Origin: Citrobacter gillenii
GTDB lineage: Bacteria; Pseudomonadota; Gammaproteobacteria; Enterobacterales; Enterobacteriaceae
DNA length: 64,000 nucleotides
Reading direction: 5' to 3'
NCBI RefSeq assembly: GCF_013337685.1
Contig: NZ_SUQN01000004.1
Location: forward strand, 372,001-436,000
Below, piece by piece: positions 52,740 through 60,006 of the stretch. The position numbers and the translations under genes are program-made. Position 1 is the stretch's first letter. Every line of letters begins with the position of its first letter. Under the pieces are notes generated by a model. That model was not told where the DNA came from. It did not search any database and saw only the letters and a list, made by a program, of their open reading frames with translations.

Positions 52740-53823
52740 CCCCGCAGAGGACCATCATGCCGTGGATAACCAGCAGGACAGGCGTCACCCGCCAGAGAAG
52801 TTCATGCCACGCAAACAGCAGCGGGTGGACCAATAACAGTAGCGTCACCCCACCCCAGACGCGATTCCCCCAGCGCTGTCCGTCGCTGATACCACCGAGC
52901 GCGACTGTGCCTGCCGCCAATAGTACAACCAGTAGCGCCTGTTCAGGCGACATGCTTTCGATTTGGTAGCCATACCGCTGGATATAGCCCAGAACCAGAA
53001 CAAATAATAACAGCGCCCCCGTAATAAGGATCATCACCCCGCCACTACCCTGACGCTCGATCTGACGTTGAGAAGGCGCTAGCCCGAGCAGCTTGCGAAA
53101 AGGCAGATTGCTTTCACGTAGCGGGTTACCTGAAAGCTGGCTGCCTTTCACCCCGTACTCAACCGATCCTACCGGCGGCGCTTTACAATACGTGCCGAAT
53201 AGTCGATCCCAGATAAGAAAAGTGCCGCCATAATTGGTATCGGCATAGCGTTTTTCATTCAGGTGGTGTACACGATGGTGAGACGGCGTAATAAATATCT
53301 TTTCCAGCCAGCCAAGACGGGGGGTAAGCGCATTATGGTTAAAAAACTGAATAGTGTAGTGGATGACCGAAACGGTCAGGTACACCGTCAGCGGAACGCC
53401 GCACACCGCCAGCACCATAAAAAATGGGATCCCCGTAAGCGATGAATACCAGGAATTTCTGACCCCCAGAGACAGGTTATAGTGTTCCCCCTGATGATGG
53501 ACAACATGCACCGCCCACAGCCAGCGCCGCTCGTGATGGAGGCGATGCAACCAGTAGAAGCAGAAATCCCACGCGACCACCGTAAACAGCCAGATCCAGC
53601 CTGCGGCAACCCCATCAAAAAGATGCAAATTTGCGTACTGGAGGAGCAGCGCATAACACAGCACTTCCAGGCAGCGAAACATCCACAGCACAATATGCCC
53701 GGAATTGAGATTGAAAATAACATCGCGCCAGTCGATTTTCTTCTTGTGCGACCATTGCAGAAAACACGCCTCGCACGTCACCAGTATTAACATAAAAATA
53801 ATGGGGTACAATAATTCACTCAT
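52699..53823 (-). CDS. sterol desaturase / fatty acid hydroxylase superfamily protein
   Basis: A 374-residue membrane oxygenase. Di-iron ligands are the boxes HRLHH (93-97), HVVHH (106-110) and HHRVHH (182-187), with a His in FFNHN at 163. The N-terminal 240 residues form the catalytic module. The C-terminal 130 residues add four more hydrophobic helices (from about 265) that the plain hydroxylases lack, so the protein is long for the family. The ATG at 53823 overlaps the PAP2 stop by eight bases. It is a candidate for hydroxylating the lipid chain that the GT21-like enzyme glycosylates. Confidence 0.9.
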   Translation of the reverse strand: MSELLYPIIFMLILVTCEACFLQWSHKKKIDWRDVIFNLNSGHIVLWMFRCLEVLCYALLLQYANLHLFDGVAAGWIWLFTVVAWDFCFYWLHRLHHERRWLWAVHVVHHQGEHYNLSLGVRNSWYSSLTGIPFFMVLAVCGVPLTVYLTVSVIHYTIQFFNHNALTPRLGWLEKIFITPSHHRVHHLNEKRYADTNYGGTFLIWDRLFGTYCKAPPVGSVEYGVKGSQLSGNPLRESNLPFRKLLGLAPSQRQIERQGSGGVMILITGALLLFVLVLGYIQRYGYQIESMSPEQALLVVLLAAGTVALGGISDGQRWGNRVWGGVTLLLLVHPLLFAWHELLWRVTPVLLVIHGMMVLCGVGSRTAGAARESV

Positions 53824-54433
53824 AACGGATTTCCCTGTGTTGCTTTTTCCCTGCGTCGATATACATTGCCAGCCAGCCACTTCCTCCGGCCAGTAACACG
53901 CCACCCACTAAATCGATAAATAAATGTCTACGCAACTGAAGGATCGCGATAGCAATCGCCAACGCCCACACCAGACTCACCGTAGTTATCACCGTCTGCC
54001 GCCGCACAGCGATGGCCCAGACAGTAAGCAACGTTAACCCAGCATGAAGGGAGGGAAAGCAGTTTTGCGGTGAGTCGATACCGATCAACCAGCCCAGTAC
54101 CTGAGACGACAGTCCGTCACCGGTCAGTGGTGGATACTGCATCGTCGTCGGCCACATAAGATAAATACTCCCGGCCCCTATTGCCGCAATCTGCATGGCA
54201 CGCGTAAGCCAGCGTAATTGCACCAGCGGCACCAGAAAATAGCCTGCTGGAATAAGCAGAAAGAACGATAAATAAAGCCAGACCGCCGTGGGCGAAAAGG
54301 GAATCACCCGATCGATGGCCCAAGGCGTAAGCAGCGATCCCTGCCCCTGCAAACGATCGCAACACGAATAAACGATCCCCACTGTGCCCCAGCCCAGCAG
54401 CATCTGTTTAAGTCGCAAAAATATCATTCTCAT
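53816..54433 (-). CDS. PAP2 / inositolphosphoceramide-synthase-like membrane protein
   Basis: A 205-residue integral membrane protein with about five or six helices. The phosphatase motif is reduced: CFPSLHAG (125-132) holds the catalytic His130, and RRHLFID (168-174) holds His170 and Asp174. This FPSLHAG...H...D form is that of the PAP2_3 (AUR1/IPC-synthase-like) group rather than the KxxxxxxRP form of classical lipid phosphatases. It could hydrolyse a lipid phosphate or transfer a head group. The ATG at 54433 overlaps the ligase stop by four bases; a start four codons upstream is possible. Confidence 0.82.
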   Translation of the reverse strand: MRMIFLRLKQMLLGWGTVGIVYSCCDRLQGQGSLLTPWAIDRVIPFSPTAVWLYLSFFLLIPAGYFLVPLVQLRWLTRAMQIAAIGAGSIYLMWPTTMQYPPLTGDGLSSQVLGWLIGIDSPQNCFPSLHAGLTLLTVWAIAVRRQTVITTVSLVWALAIAIAILQLRRHLFIDLVGGVLLAGGSGWLAMYIDAGKKQHREIRYE

Positions 54434-55716
54434 ACTGCGTCCCACTGGCGGATAATCCGCCGCCGTTTCGCGTCAAACTGCGTCGGTGGCGATGCTGATA
54501 TCCGCGTCCACGCCAGACGCGATACATCCACGCCCTGACGGGCAAAAAAATCATTCAGCGCCTGCTGGCACGCTTGTAACGTCGTCGGATCGCAATCTGC
54601 GGTAAGCGAGAGCGCGTCGGCGGCCGTCTGCGCCAACCGATAATCGGCCGTGGGGGGCAACGCGATAGCCAGCACCCGGCTGCAGGCATCGGCAAATACG
54701 ACCTGCTCTCCACCCGCCACGTCAGGCAGCAGCAACTGATCGTCCTGTCGACCCTCAATACGGACAATCGCCCTGGCCGCACTGCCGCAAGGGCACGGCT
54801 TATCACTCGCCACCAGTACGTCATTAAGCCGGTAGCGAACCACCGGCTGCGTGCTGCGGGTAAAGTCAGTGATAATCGGAATAAACCGCTGCTCATCCAG
54901 CCATTCCGGCTCGACATGAATAAACTCTTCGTTCAGATGCAGCGTACCGCAGGCGCAGGTTGAGGCCAGAAAGCCCTCAGTAGCCTGATAAATTTCACCG
55001 ACCTCGCCGAATACGTCGCGCAGCAAAGTGCGATCCTGCTCTTCCAGCACCTCCGCCACCGAAATTACTTTTTTCACCTTCAGAGTCAGTGTTCCGGCAT
55101 GTACGGCCAGCGCCAGCGCGCGCAGTACCTGCGCGGGAGCAACAATCAGCGTCGGTGTCTGCGCCTCAAGCCGTGCGAGCTGCGGCTGAAATGGGGCAAG
55201 AAGATCGTAATATTCCAGACTGAGCCAGCGATTATTCACTCTGCGATACAGATTATTATCTGCGCGCAGGAACAATGCCACGCGTTCACCCGCCAGCAAT
55301 CCATCGGGCAGGACTTTTGCCAGAATAGCCCCCGCCCACAGCAGTTGCTCCTGTGGACTCACCACAAACAGCCCACGTTGTCCGGAGGTGCCGGACGACA
55401 GACCCACGCTAAACTCACCGACTCCAGGCGAGAAATCGCGATTGTGCTCACTACGCAACGCACATGCCATCAGGGCATCACGCTGTAGCCCGGCCGTGTT
55501 AATCTCATCAAAATGGGTCATCATCCGCGTTTTGTCCATCGTCGGCCATTCGCAAAAAGGCCGCGCGAGATAATCGCGGAACCACGGGCTTTTCACTAAC
55601 ACCCGGCGGCGGAAAGCCTGCATTCTTTTTTGCTGCCAAGCCTCAAGAGAGGCCCTGTCGGTAAAGCGCAGTTTGCGGGTGCAGAAATAGCGCCAGAGAA
55701 GCGCGAATGGGATCAT
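54430..55716 (-). CDS. adenylate-forming ligase, CapK/PaaK type
   Basis: A 428-residue ANL-superfamily enzyme related to F390 synthetase, CapK and phenylacetate-CoA ligases. The phosphate loop is SSGTSGQRG (107-115), the adenine motif is YQATEGF (243-249), and RYRLNDV (294-300) is the RY-x-x-D motif binding the ribose. Paired cysteines (Cys254/Cys256 and Cys308/Cys310) suggest the zinc site of the F390-type subfamily. It activates a carboxylate with ATP, as a CoA or ACP ester or another conjugate. It overlaps the MBL gene by four bases. The substrate is probably a fatty or keto acid, which is inference. Confidence 0.87.
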   Translation of the reverse strand: MIPFALLWRYFCTRKLRFTDRASLEAWQQKRMQAFRRRVLVKSPWFRDYLARPFCEWPTMDKTRMMTHFDEINTAGLQRDALMACALRSEHNRDFSPGVGEFSVGLSSGTSGQRGLFVVSPQEQLLWAGAILAKVLPDGLLAGERVALFLRADNNLYRRVNNRWLSLEYYDLLAPFQPQLARLEAQTPTLIVAPAQVLRALALAVHAGTLTLKVKKVISVAEVLEEQDRTLLRDVFGEVGEIYQATEGFLASTCACGTLHLNEEFIHVEPEWLDEQRFIPIITDFTRSTQPVVRYRLNDVLVASDKPCPCGSAARAIVRIEGRQDDQLLLPDVAGGEQVVFADACSRVLAIALPPTADYRLAQTAADALSLTADCDPTTLQACQQALNDFFARQGVDVSRLAWTRISASPPTQFDAKRRRIIRQWDAV

Positions 55717-56519
55717 AAATCACCCTCATGGCATAACTGAATATCCGTAGCGCCGTTCTGCCAGAGTTGATTTAACCGCGCAAGGGTCTGGTAATATGCA
55801 GTGGGATCAGACATGACCAAATTTGCCAGCCGGGACGGGCCTCGCAGCTCACGGTAACTGGCGGGCGACCAGGCCGCATCAGCCGCCAGCAATGTCCATC
55901 CATCGTCCGTCAACACAAACGCGCCAATATGCCCAGCAGCGTGTCCTGGAAGCGGAACCAGGATTATCTGCCCATCGCTTCCCGGAAGCACATAGCCACG
56001 CTCAAAAGGTGCCAACGCGGCGGGTAATGTCAGGGTCTCAAAACGCTCAATAAACGTTAACGACGACTCAAATTCTGCCGGAAACAGTCCAGGCACAAAG
56101 GCCTGGCGCAGGGCGCCAAATCCGCGCAGCGTCCTGACCTGCGCCCACCCTTCACCCGAACAGATGCAGCTAACGTCGGGGAAATCACGTAGTCCGGCCA
56201 CATGATCGGCATGAAAATGCGACAGAATAATAGCGCTGATATCACCGCTGACCAGCCCTCGTGCGAGCAACTGTCGGGCCAACGAGGCGTTTGGGTCGAA
56301 ATAGACTGGCGTCACCTGGCGGTAGAGTCGAAAAACGCCAGAACGGGTGTATTGCTCAAACCACGAGGCGTAACCGGTATCCCATAGCCAGCGTTGATCG
56401 CCAGCTTCCAGCAAGTACGCCCGCGACGGGAATTTGCAAACGCGCAACCCGGCGCTTTTTAGCGCCATACACCCTATATGTGTGCAGTACCCAACCTCAA
56501 AAGCGGTGATAGTTGCCAT
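55713..56519 (-). CDS. metallo-beta-lactamase-fold hydrolase
   Basis: A 268-residue MBL hydrolase. The zinc-binding motif is HFHADH (101-106), with further ligands His193 (PGHAAGH), Asp214 (LLAAD) and His264 (CHEGD): the HxHxDH~H~D~H order of AHL-lactonases and related lipases. It overlaps the SDR by 23 bases. It might cleave a beta-lactone, thioester or ester intermediate. It occupies the place where Ole pathways have the alpha/beta hydrolase OleB. An AHL-quenching role cannot be excluded. Confidence 0.88.
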   Translation of the reverse strand: MATITAFEVGYCTHIGCMALKSAGLRVCKFPSRAYLLEAGDQRWLWDTGYASWFEQYTRSGVFRLYRQVTPVYFDPNASLARQLLARGLVSGDISAIILSHFHADHVAGLRDFPDVSCICSGEGWAQVRTLRGFGALRQAFVPGLFPAEFESSLTFIERFETLTLPAALAPFERGYVLPGSDGQIILVPLPGHAAGHIGAFVLTDDGWTLLAADAAWSPASYRELRGPSRLANLVMSDPTAYYQTLARLNQLWQNGATDIQLCHEGDL

Positions 56520-57513
56520 GCTTTCTCATCCATTCGCCGGTCAGCGCAATGCCTTCCGTCATTGAAATTCGCGGCCGATAACCCAGTTCATTGGTGGCTT
56601 GTTGTGTACTCAGTGTCATATCAAAACAGACGGTGCCTGCACTGTAGCGGGTTACCAGCGGCTCTTTATCAAGACAGCGTCCGATGAGTTCCATTCCGCT
56701 GGCGAGCAGAGACAACAGTGGCCACGGCACCTGACACAGGCGATAACGTAGCCCAAGCTGTTCTCGCAACAGCGCATCAAGCATCACCTTCAGCCGCTGG
56801 GGTTGATGGTTAGTCACGTTATAGACGCGACCAGAAGGCAGCGACGCCACCGTCGTAGCCAGCTCCATGGCATACACCACGTTCTGCACGAAAGTGAGAT
56901 CCAGCAGCACCTCACCGCCGCGCGGTAAACGTAGCACGCCGCCATCCCGATGAAGCTGCTGTAGCAGCCGCGGGACAATCACATTATCGTATGGGCCAAA
57001 CAGGCCGCGCGGACGCAGCATAATAAATGTCGTCGCTGAAAACGTGCGCACCGCGTCGGTAATCACCTTCTCTGCGGCATATTTACTGTCGGCATAGTGA
57101 CTGCTAAAGCGGCGTGCAAGGTAGCTCTCTGGCAGATCATAGTGGTGACGGAAATCGAAATACACCGCCGGGGTGGAAATATGAACGAAGCGCGGGATCT
57201 GCGCCCTGCCCGCCGCCTGCGTCAGCCGATGCGTGACCAGAACGTTGTTCTGGTAAAAATCAGCGCGGCTACCCCACGGCGACGACTTTGCCGCACAGTG
57301 CCACACGGCGTCACAGCCGTCGACCAGCCTGAAAAAGTCCTTATCGCTGGCGCACGTTAGATCGAGTGGCACAAACTTCGCGCCCCATTGCGTAAGCGCT
57401 GCACCCTGAGTCGAATTACGCCCGATAGCCACTACGTCGTGTCCGGACATCAGTAAAGATTCTGCGGCATTGCGTCCCAGTCCACTGGTTGCGCCGGTCA
57501 GCAGAATTTTCAC
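56497..57513 (-). CDS. NAD-dependent epimerase/dehydratase (extended SDR), first copy
   Basis: A 338-residue extended SDR with GATSGLG (7-13), CAAKSSPWG near 73-81 and the catalytic Tyr140/Lys144 pair (YADSK). It belongs to the 3-beta-hydroxysteroid-dehydrogenase/OleD-like branch by size and layout. Next to a ketoacyl synthase, the simplest role is reduction of the beta-keto product, as OleD does for the OleA product. It overlaps the ketoacyl synthase stop by four bases. Confidence 0.88.
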   Translation of the reverse strand: MKILLTGATSGLGRNAAESLLMSGHDVVAIGRNSTQGAALTQWGAKFVPLDLTCASDKDFFRLVDGCDAVWHCAAKSSPWGSRADFYQNNVLVTHRLTQAAGRAQIPRFVHISTPAVYFDFRHHYDLPESYLARRFSSHYADSKYAAEKVITDAVRTFSATTFIMLRPRGLFGPYDNVIVPRLLQQLHRDGGVLRLPRGGEVLLDLTFVQNVVYAMELATTVASLPSGRVYNVTNHQPQRLKVMLDALLREQLGLRYRLCQVPWPLLSLLASGMELIGRCLDKEPLVTRYSAGTVCFDMTLSTQQATNELGYRPRISMTEGIALTGEWMRKHGNYHRF

Positions 57514-58487
57514 GGTATAAAGACCATACCTGCCAGCGTCAGCCCTGCTGCCGTCCCTATCAGCATTGCCGGTTGACCTGCGACCAGTCTTCCGCTAACG
57601 ATAGCCTCGTGCAGCGCGGTTGGTATAGACGCCGCGACCTGATTGCCATAGTAGCGGTAGATGTCAATGAGAGCGGATTCCGGCACGTGCAGCCGTTTAC
57701 GCATATGTTCCAGCGACAGATGGCTGGCCTGATGCGGTACCACCGTGGCAATATCGGCCAGCGTAATGCCGCTTTTCGCCAGCAGGCGGGCAAAATAATC
57801 CTCAATCAAGGAAGAGGCATAACGAAACAACGATTTCCCTTGCATGTGAAACAGAAAATCACTCTCGATCATCCCTGCACGAGGGTTACGCCGCGTGCCA
57901 CCCGCGCGAATTTCACACAGCTCGCTACCGTCCGGATACATCTCAATCAGGCTTGCCAGAATGCCGGTTGAACCGTCGCCACGTTCGACAATAACGCATG
58001 CCGCGCCATCGCCAAAAATCAGCGAGGATTCTTCATGCCCCCAGTCAATACCGCGCGAGGCAATATCTGCTGACACGATGGCGATACGACGGTACGCACC
58101 GGTATTTACCAATCCGGCTGCTACTTCCAGTGCGGAAATAAAGCTAACGCAGCTGCTGTTGATGTCGAAACCCGCCATTCCGGCAGGCATCCTTGCCGCT
58201 TTCAGAATATGGGTCGCACTGCACGGGAGAGCCTGAAACGGAATGGCCGACGCGCAAATCAGCAGATCAATGGAAGACGGTGATAACGCCCCGGCGTCAA
58301 GCGCATGGTGTAACGCCTGTGCCGCCAGCTCAGCCTGGCTGGCATCGTTGGCCACGTGATAGCGCCAGACAATGCCCGAACGTTTTTCCACATAGCCCGA
58401 GGGCTTACCGAGTTGAAGGTCAAGCATTGATGAAGTGATCCGTGTCGGCGGCAGAGCAATACCGGTCGAGACGATTTTTAGCGCCAT
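57510..58487 (-). CDS. FabH-like 3-oxoacyl-[acyl carrier protein] synthase III family protein
   Basis: First gene of the accessory operon; 325 residues from the ATG at 58487 (MALKIVSTG). The Cys-His-Asn triad of the KAS III/OleA family is intact at Cys113 (INSSCVSF), His252 (VPHQAS) and Asn282 (YYGNQVAAS), close to FabH positions 112/244/274. It is not the housekeeping fabH. It should perform a decarboxylative or head-to-head Claisen condensation of acyl thioesters. An ATG at 58517 is in frame and has a weak GAAG upstream, so the protein may be ten residues longer. It is transcribed from a short gap after the narI terminator. Confidence 0.9.
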   Translation of the reverse strand: MALKIVSTGIALPPTRITSSMLDLQLGKPSGYVEKRSGIVWRYHVANDASQAELAAQALHHALDAGALSPSSIDLLICASAIPFQALPCSATHILKAARMPAGMAGFDINSSCVSFISALEVAAGLVNTGAYRRIAIVSADIASRGIDWGHEESSLIFGDGAACVIVERGDGSTGILASLIEMYPDGSELCEIRAGGTRRNPRAGMIESDFLFHMQGKSLFRYASSLIEDYFARLLAKSGITLADIATVVPHQASHLSLEHMRKRLHVPESALIDIYRYYGNQVAASIPTALHEAIVSGRLVAGQPAMLIGTAAGLTLAGMVFIP

Positions 58488-58517
58488 GTTAACGCCAGGG
58501 CGAGCTGAATATTCCAT

Positions 58518-58570
58518 TATGCTTCATTTCTTTATCCCACGATTCGCAGCATGATATCGAAATAAAATAC
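58518..58570 (-). promoter_or_regulatory. putative promoter gap of the accessory operon
   Basis: Only about 50 bp separate the narI terminator from the first accessory gene. The minus strand contains TATCAT-like AT-rich sequence (near 58550), but no confident -35/-10 pair was found. A promoter must lie here or overlap the terminator. Confidence 0.4.
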
Positions 58571-58571
58571 A

Positions 58572-58603
58572 AAAAAAACCAGGACTTTTGTCCTGGTTTT
58601 TTT
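58572..58603. terminator. bidirectional terminator after narI
   Basis: Stem AAAACCAGGAC / GTCCTGGTTTT with a TTTT loop and T-runs on both strands. It terminates the nar operon on the minus strand and separates it from the accessory operon. Confidence 0.95.
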
Positions 58604-58618
58604 CATTAATATTTTACC

Positions 58619-59296
58619 TTAGTGGCGTGCGCGAACAATCTGATACTTGCGGGTCAAATACTCGACCGGCACGCTCCAGATGTGCACCAGACGCGAGAAC
58701 GGGAACAGCAGGAACAGCGTCATACCGAGCACCAGGTGCATACGGAAGATAAACGCCACACCGTCCAGGTACTGGGACGCGTCGCCGTGGAAGGTCACCA
58801 CAGACTGTGCCCAGTTGACCAGCTTCATCATCTCACTCCCGTCCATATGCTGGGCGGAGAACGGAATAGTCAGCAGCCCCAGCGCACACTGGATAACCAG
58901 AACGGACAGCACCAGAATATCCGCGCCGGTGGTAGTGGCACGCACGCGTGGGCTGAACAAACGGCGTTTGAGCAGCAATACACCACCGACCAGACACATC
59001 ACGCCGGACGCACCGCCTGCAAACATGGCCATTTTCTGTTTCACTTCCAGCGGCAGCCACGCTTCGTACATCCAGTGCGGCGTTAACATCCCCAGGAAGT
59101 GGCCGGCGAAAATACCCAGGATCCCGATATGGAACAGGTTTGACGCCATGTTCATCCCTTTGCGATCCAGCATCTGACTGGATGCCGCACGCCAGGTGTA
59201 CTGCCCGTAGTCATAACGTAGCCAGCTACCAATCAGGAAGACAGAACCCGCAATGTACGGATAGATGTCAAAGAAGAACGTATTCAGGAAGTGCAT
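58619..59296 (-). CDS. narI: respiratory nitrate reductase A gamma subunit, NarI
   Basis: Membrane cytochrome b subunit of nitrate reductase A that oxidises quinol and passes electrons to NarH. It is 225 residues with five membrane helices. Conserved His residues in helices II and V (for example [14 protein letters not shown] and RMHLVLG...RLVHIW) coordinate the two b hemes. Translation is coupled to narJ by TAATG. Confidence 0.98.
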   Translation of the reverse strand: MHFLNTFFFDIYPYIAGSVFLIGSWLRYDYGQYTWRAASSQMLDRKGMNMASNLFHIGILGIFAGHFLGMLTPHWMYEAWLPLEVKQKMAMFAGGASGVMCLVGGVLLLKRRLFSPRVRATTTGADILVLSVLVIQCALGLLTIPFSAQHMDGSEMMKLVNWAQSVVTFHGDASQYLDGVAFIFRMHLVLGMTLFLLFPFSRLVHIWSVPVEYLTRKYQIVRARH

Positions 59297-60006
59297 TATT
59301 GCTGTCCTCCGGTGGTGATATTCAGATACTGCGGCGCGACGGCCCCGGCAAAACGACGCTGGTGAGCGGAGATCTCAGATTCACCGCACCCCTGATCGGC
59401 AAAGAATTTCACCTGCTCTTCTTCCCAGACAGCGTCCAGCGCCTGCGGAGTATCATCGCGAACTTCATCCGCAATTTTCTCCGCCACTTTGTCGCTATCG
59501 ATAGCCGCATTCGCCAGTTTCAACAGCAGATCGAACAGCACGGCGTAGCGACTTTCACGCTGTTGCAGACGCGCACTGAGCAGGGCCAGAATCGGGGCGA
59601 TATCCTGCAAACCACCCAGCGCCTCTTCCTTCGGCAACTGCGCCAGATATTCCAGGTACAGCGGCAGATGGTCCGGTAATTCGCGGCTGTCGAGCTGTAA
59701 ACCGTGCTGCTCGTACTGCGCCATCAGGTCAACCATCGCCTGACCGCGGTCGCGGGATTCACCATGCACATGTTCAAACAACAGCAGCGAGGTTGCACGG
59801 CCACGGTCGAACAGTTCACTGTAGCGGGACTGTGCGTCCAGCATGTCCTGCGCGGTTAAATCGCGCAGGAAGACGCCCAGAGTCTGGGCATCATCTTTGT
59901 CCAGGTTTTCAGATGACGCGAGTGCATCGAAAAGTTCCTGCTGATGCTGCCATAAGGCAGCATCCGGGTACTCGAGCAGACGCGAAACAATGACGAGTTC
60001 AATCAT
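59296..60006 (-). CDS. narJ: nitrate reductase molybdenum cofactor assembly chaperone NarJ
   Basis: A cytoplasmic chaperone of the TorD/DMSO-reductase maturation family; it binds apo-NarG and directs cofactor insertion. It is 236 residues from the ATG at 60006 ([15 protein letters not shown]); an upstream extension lies inside narH. The conserved [21 protein letters not shown] core is present. It overlaps narH by four bases and narI by one. Confidence 0.97.
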   Translation of the reverse strand: MIELVIVSRLLEYPDAALWQHQQELFDALASSENLDKDDAQTLGVFLRDLTAQDMLDAQSRYSELFDRGRATSLLLFEHVHGESRDRGQAMVDLMAQYEQHGLQLDSRELPDHLPLYLEYLAQLPKEEALGGLQDIAPILALLSARLQQRESRYAVLFDLLLKLANAAIDSDKVAEKIADEVRDDTPQALDAVWEEEQVKFFADQGCGESEISAHQRRFAGAVAPQYLNITTGGQQ

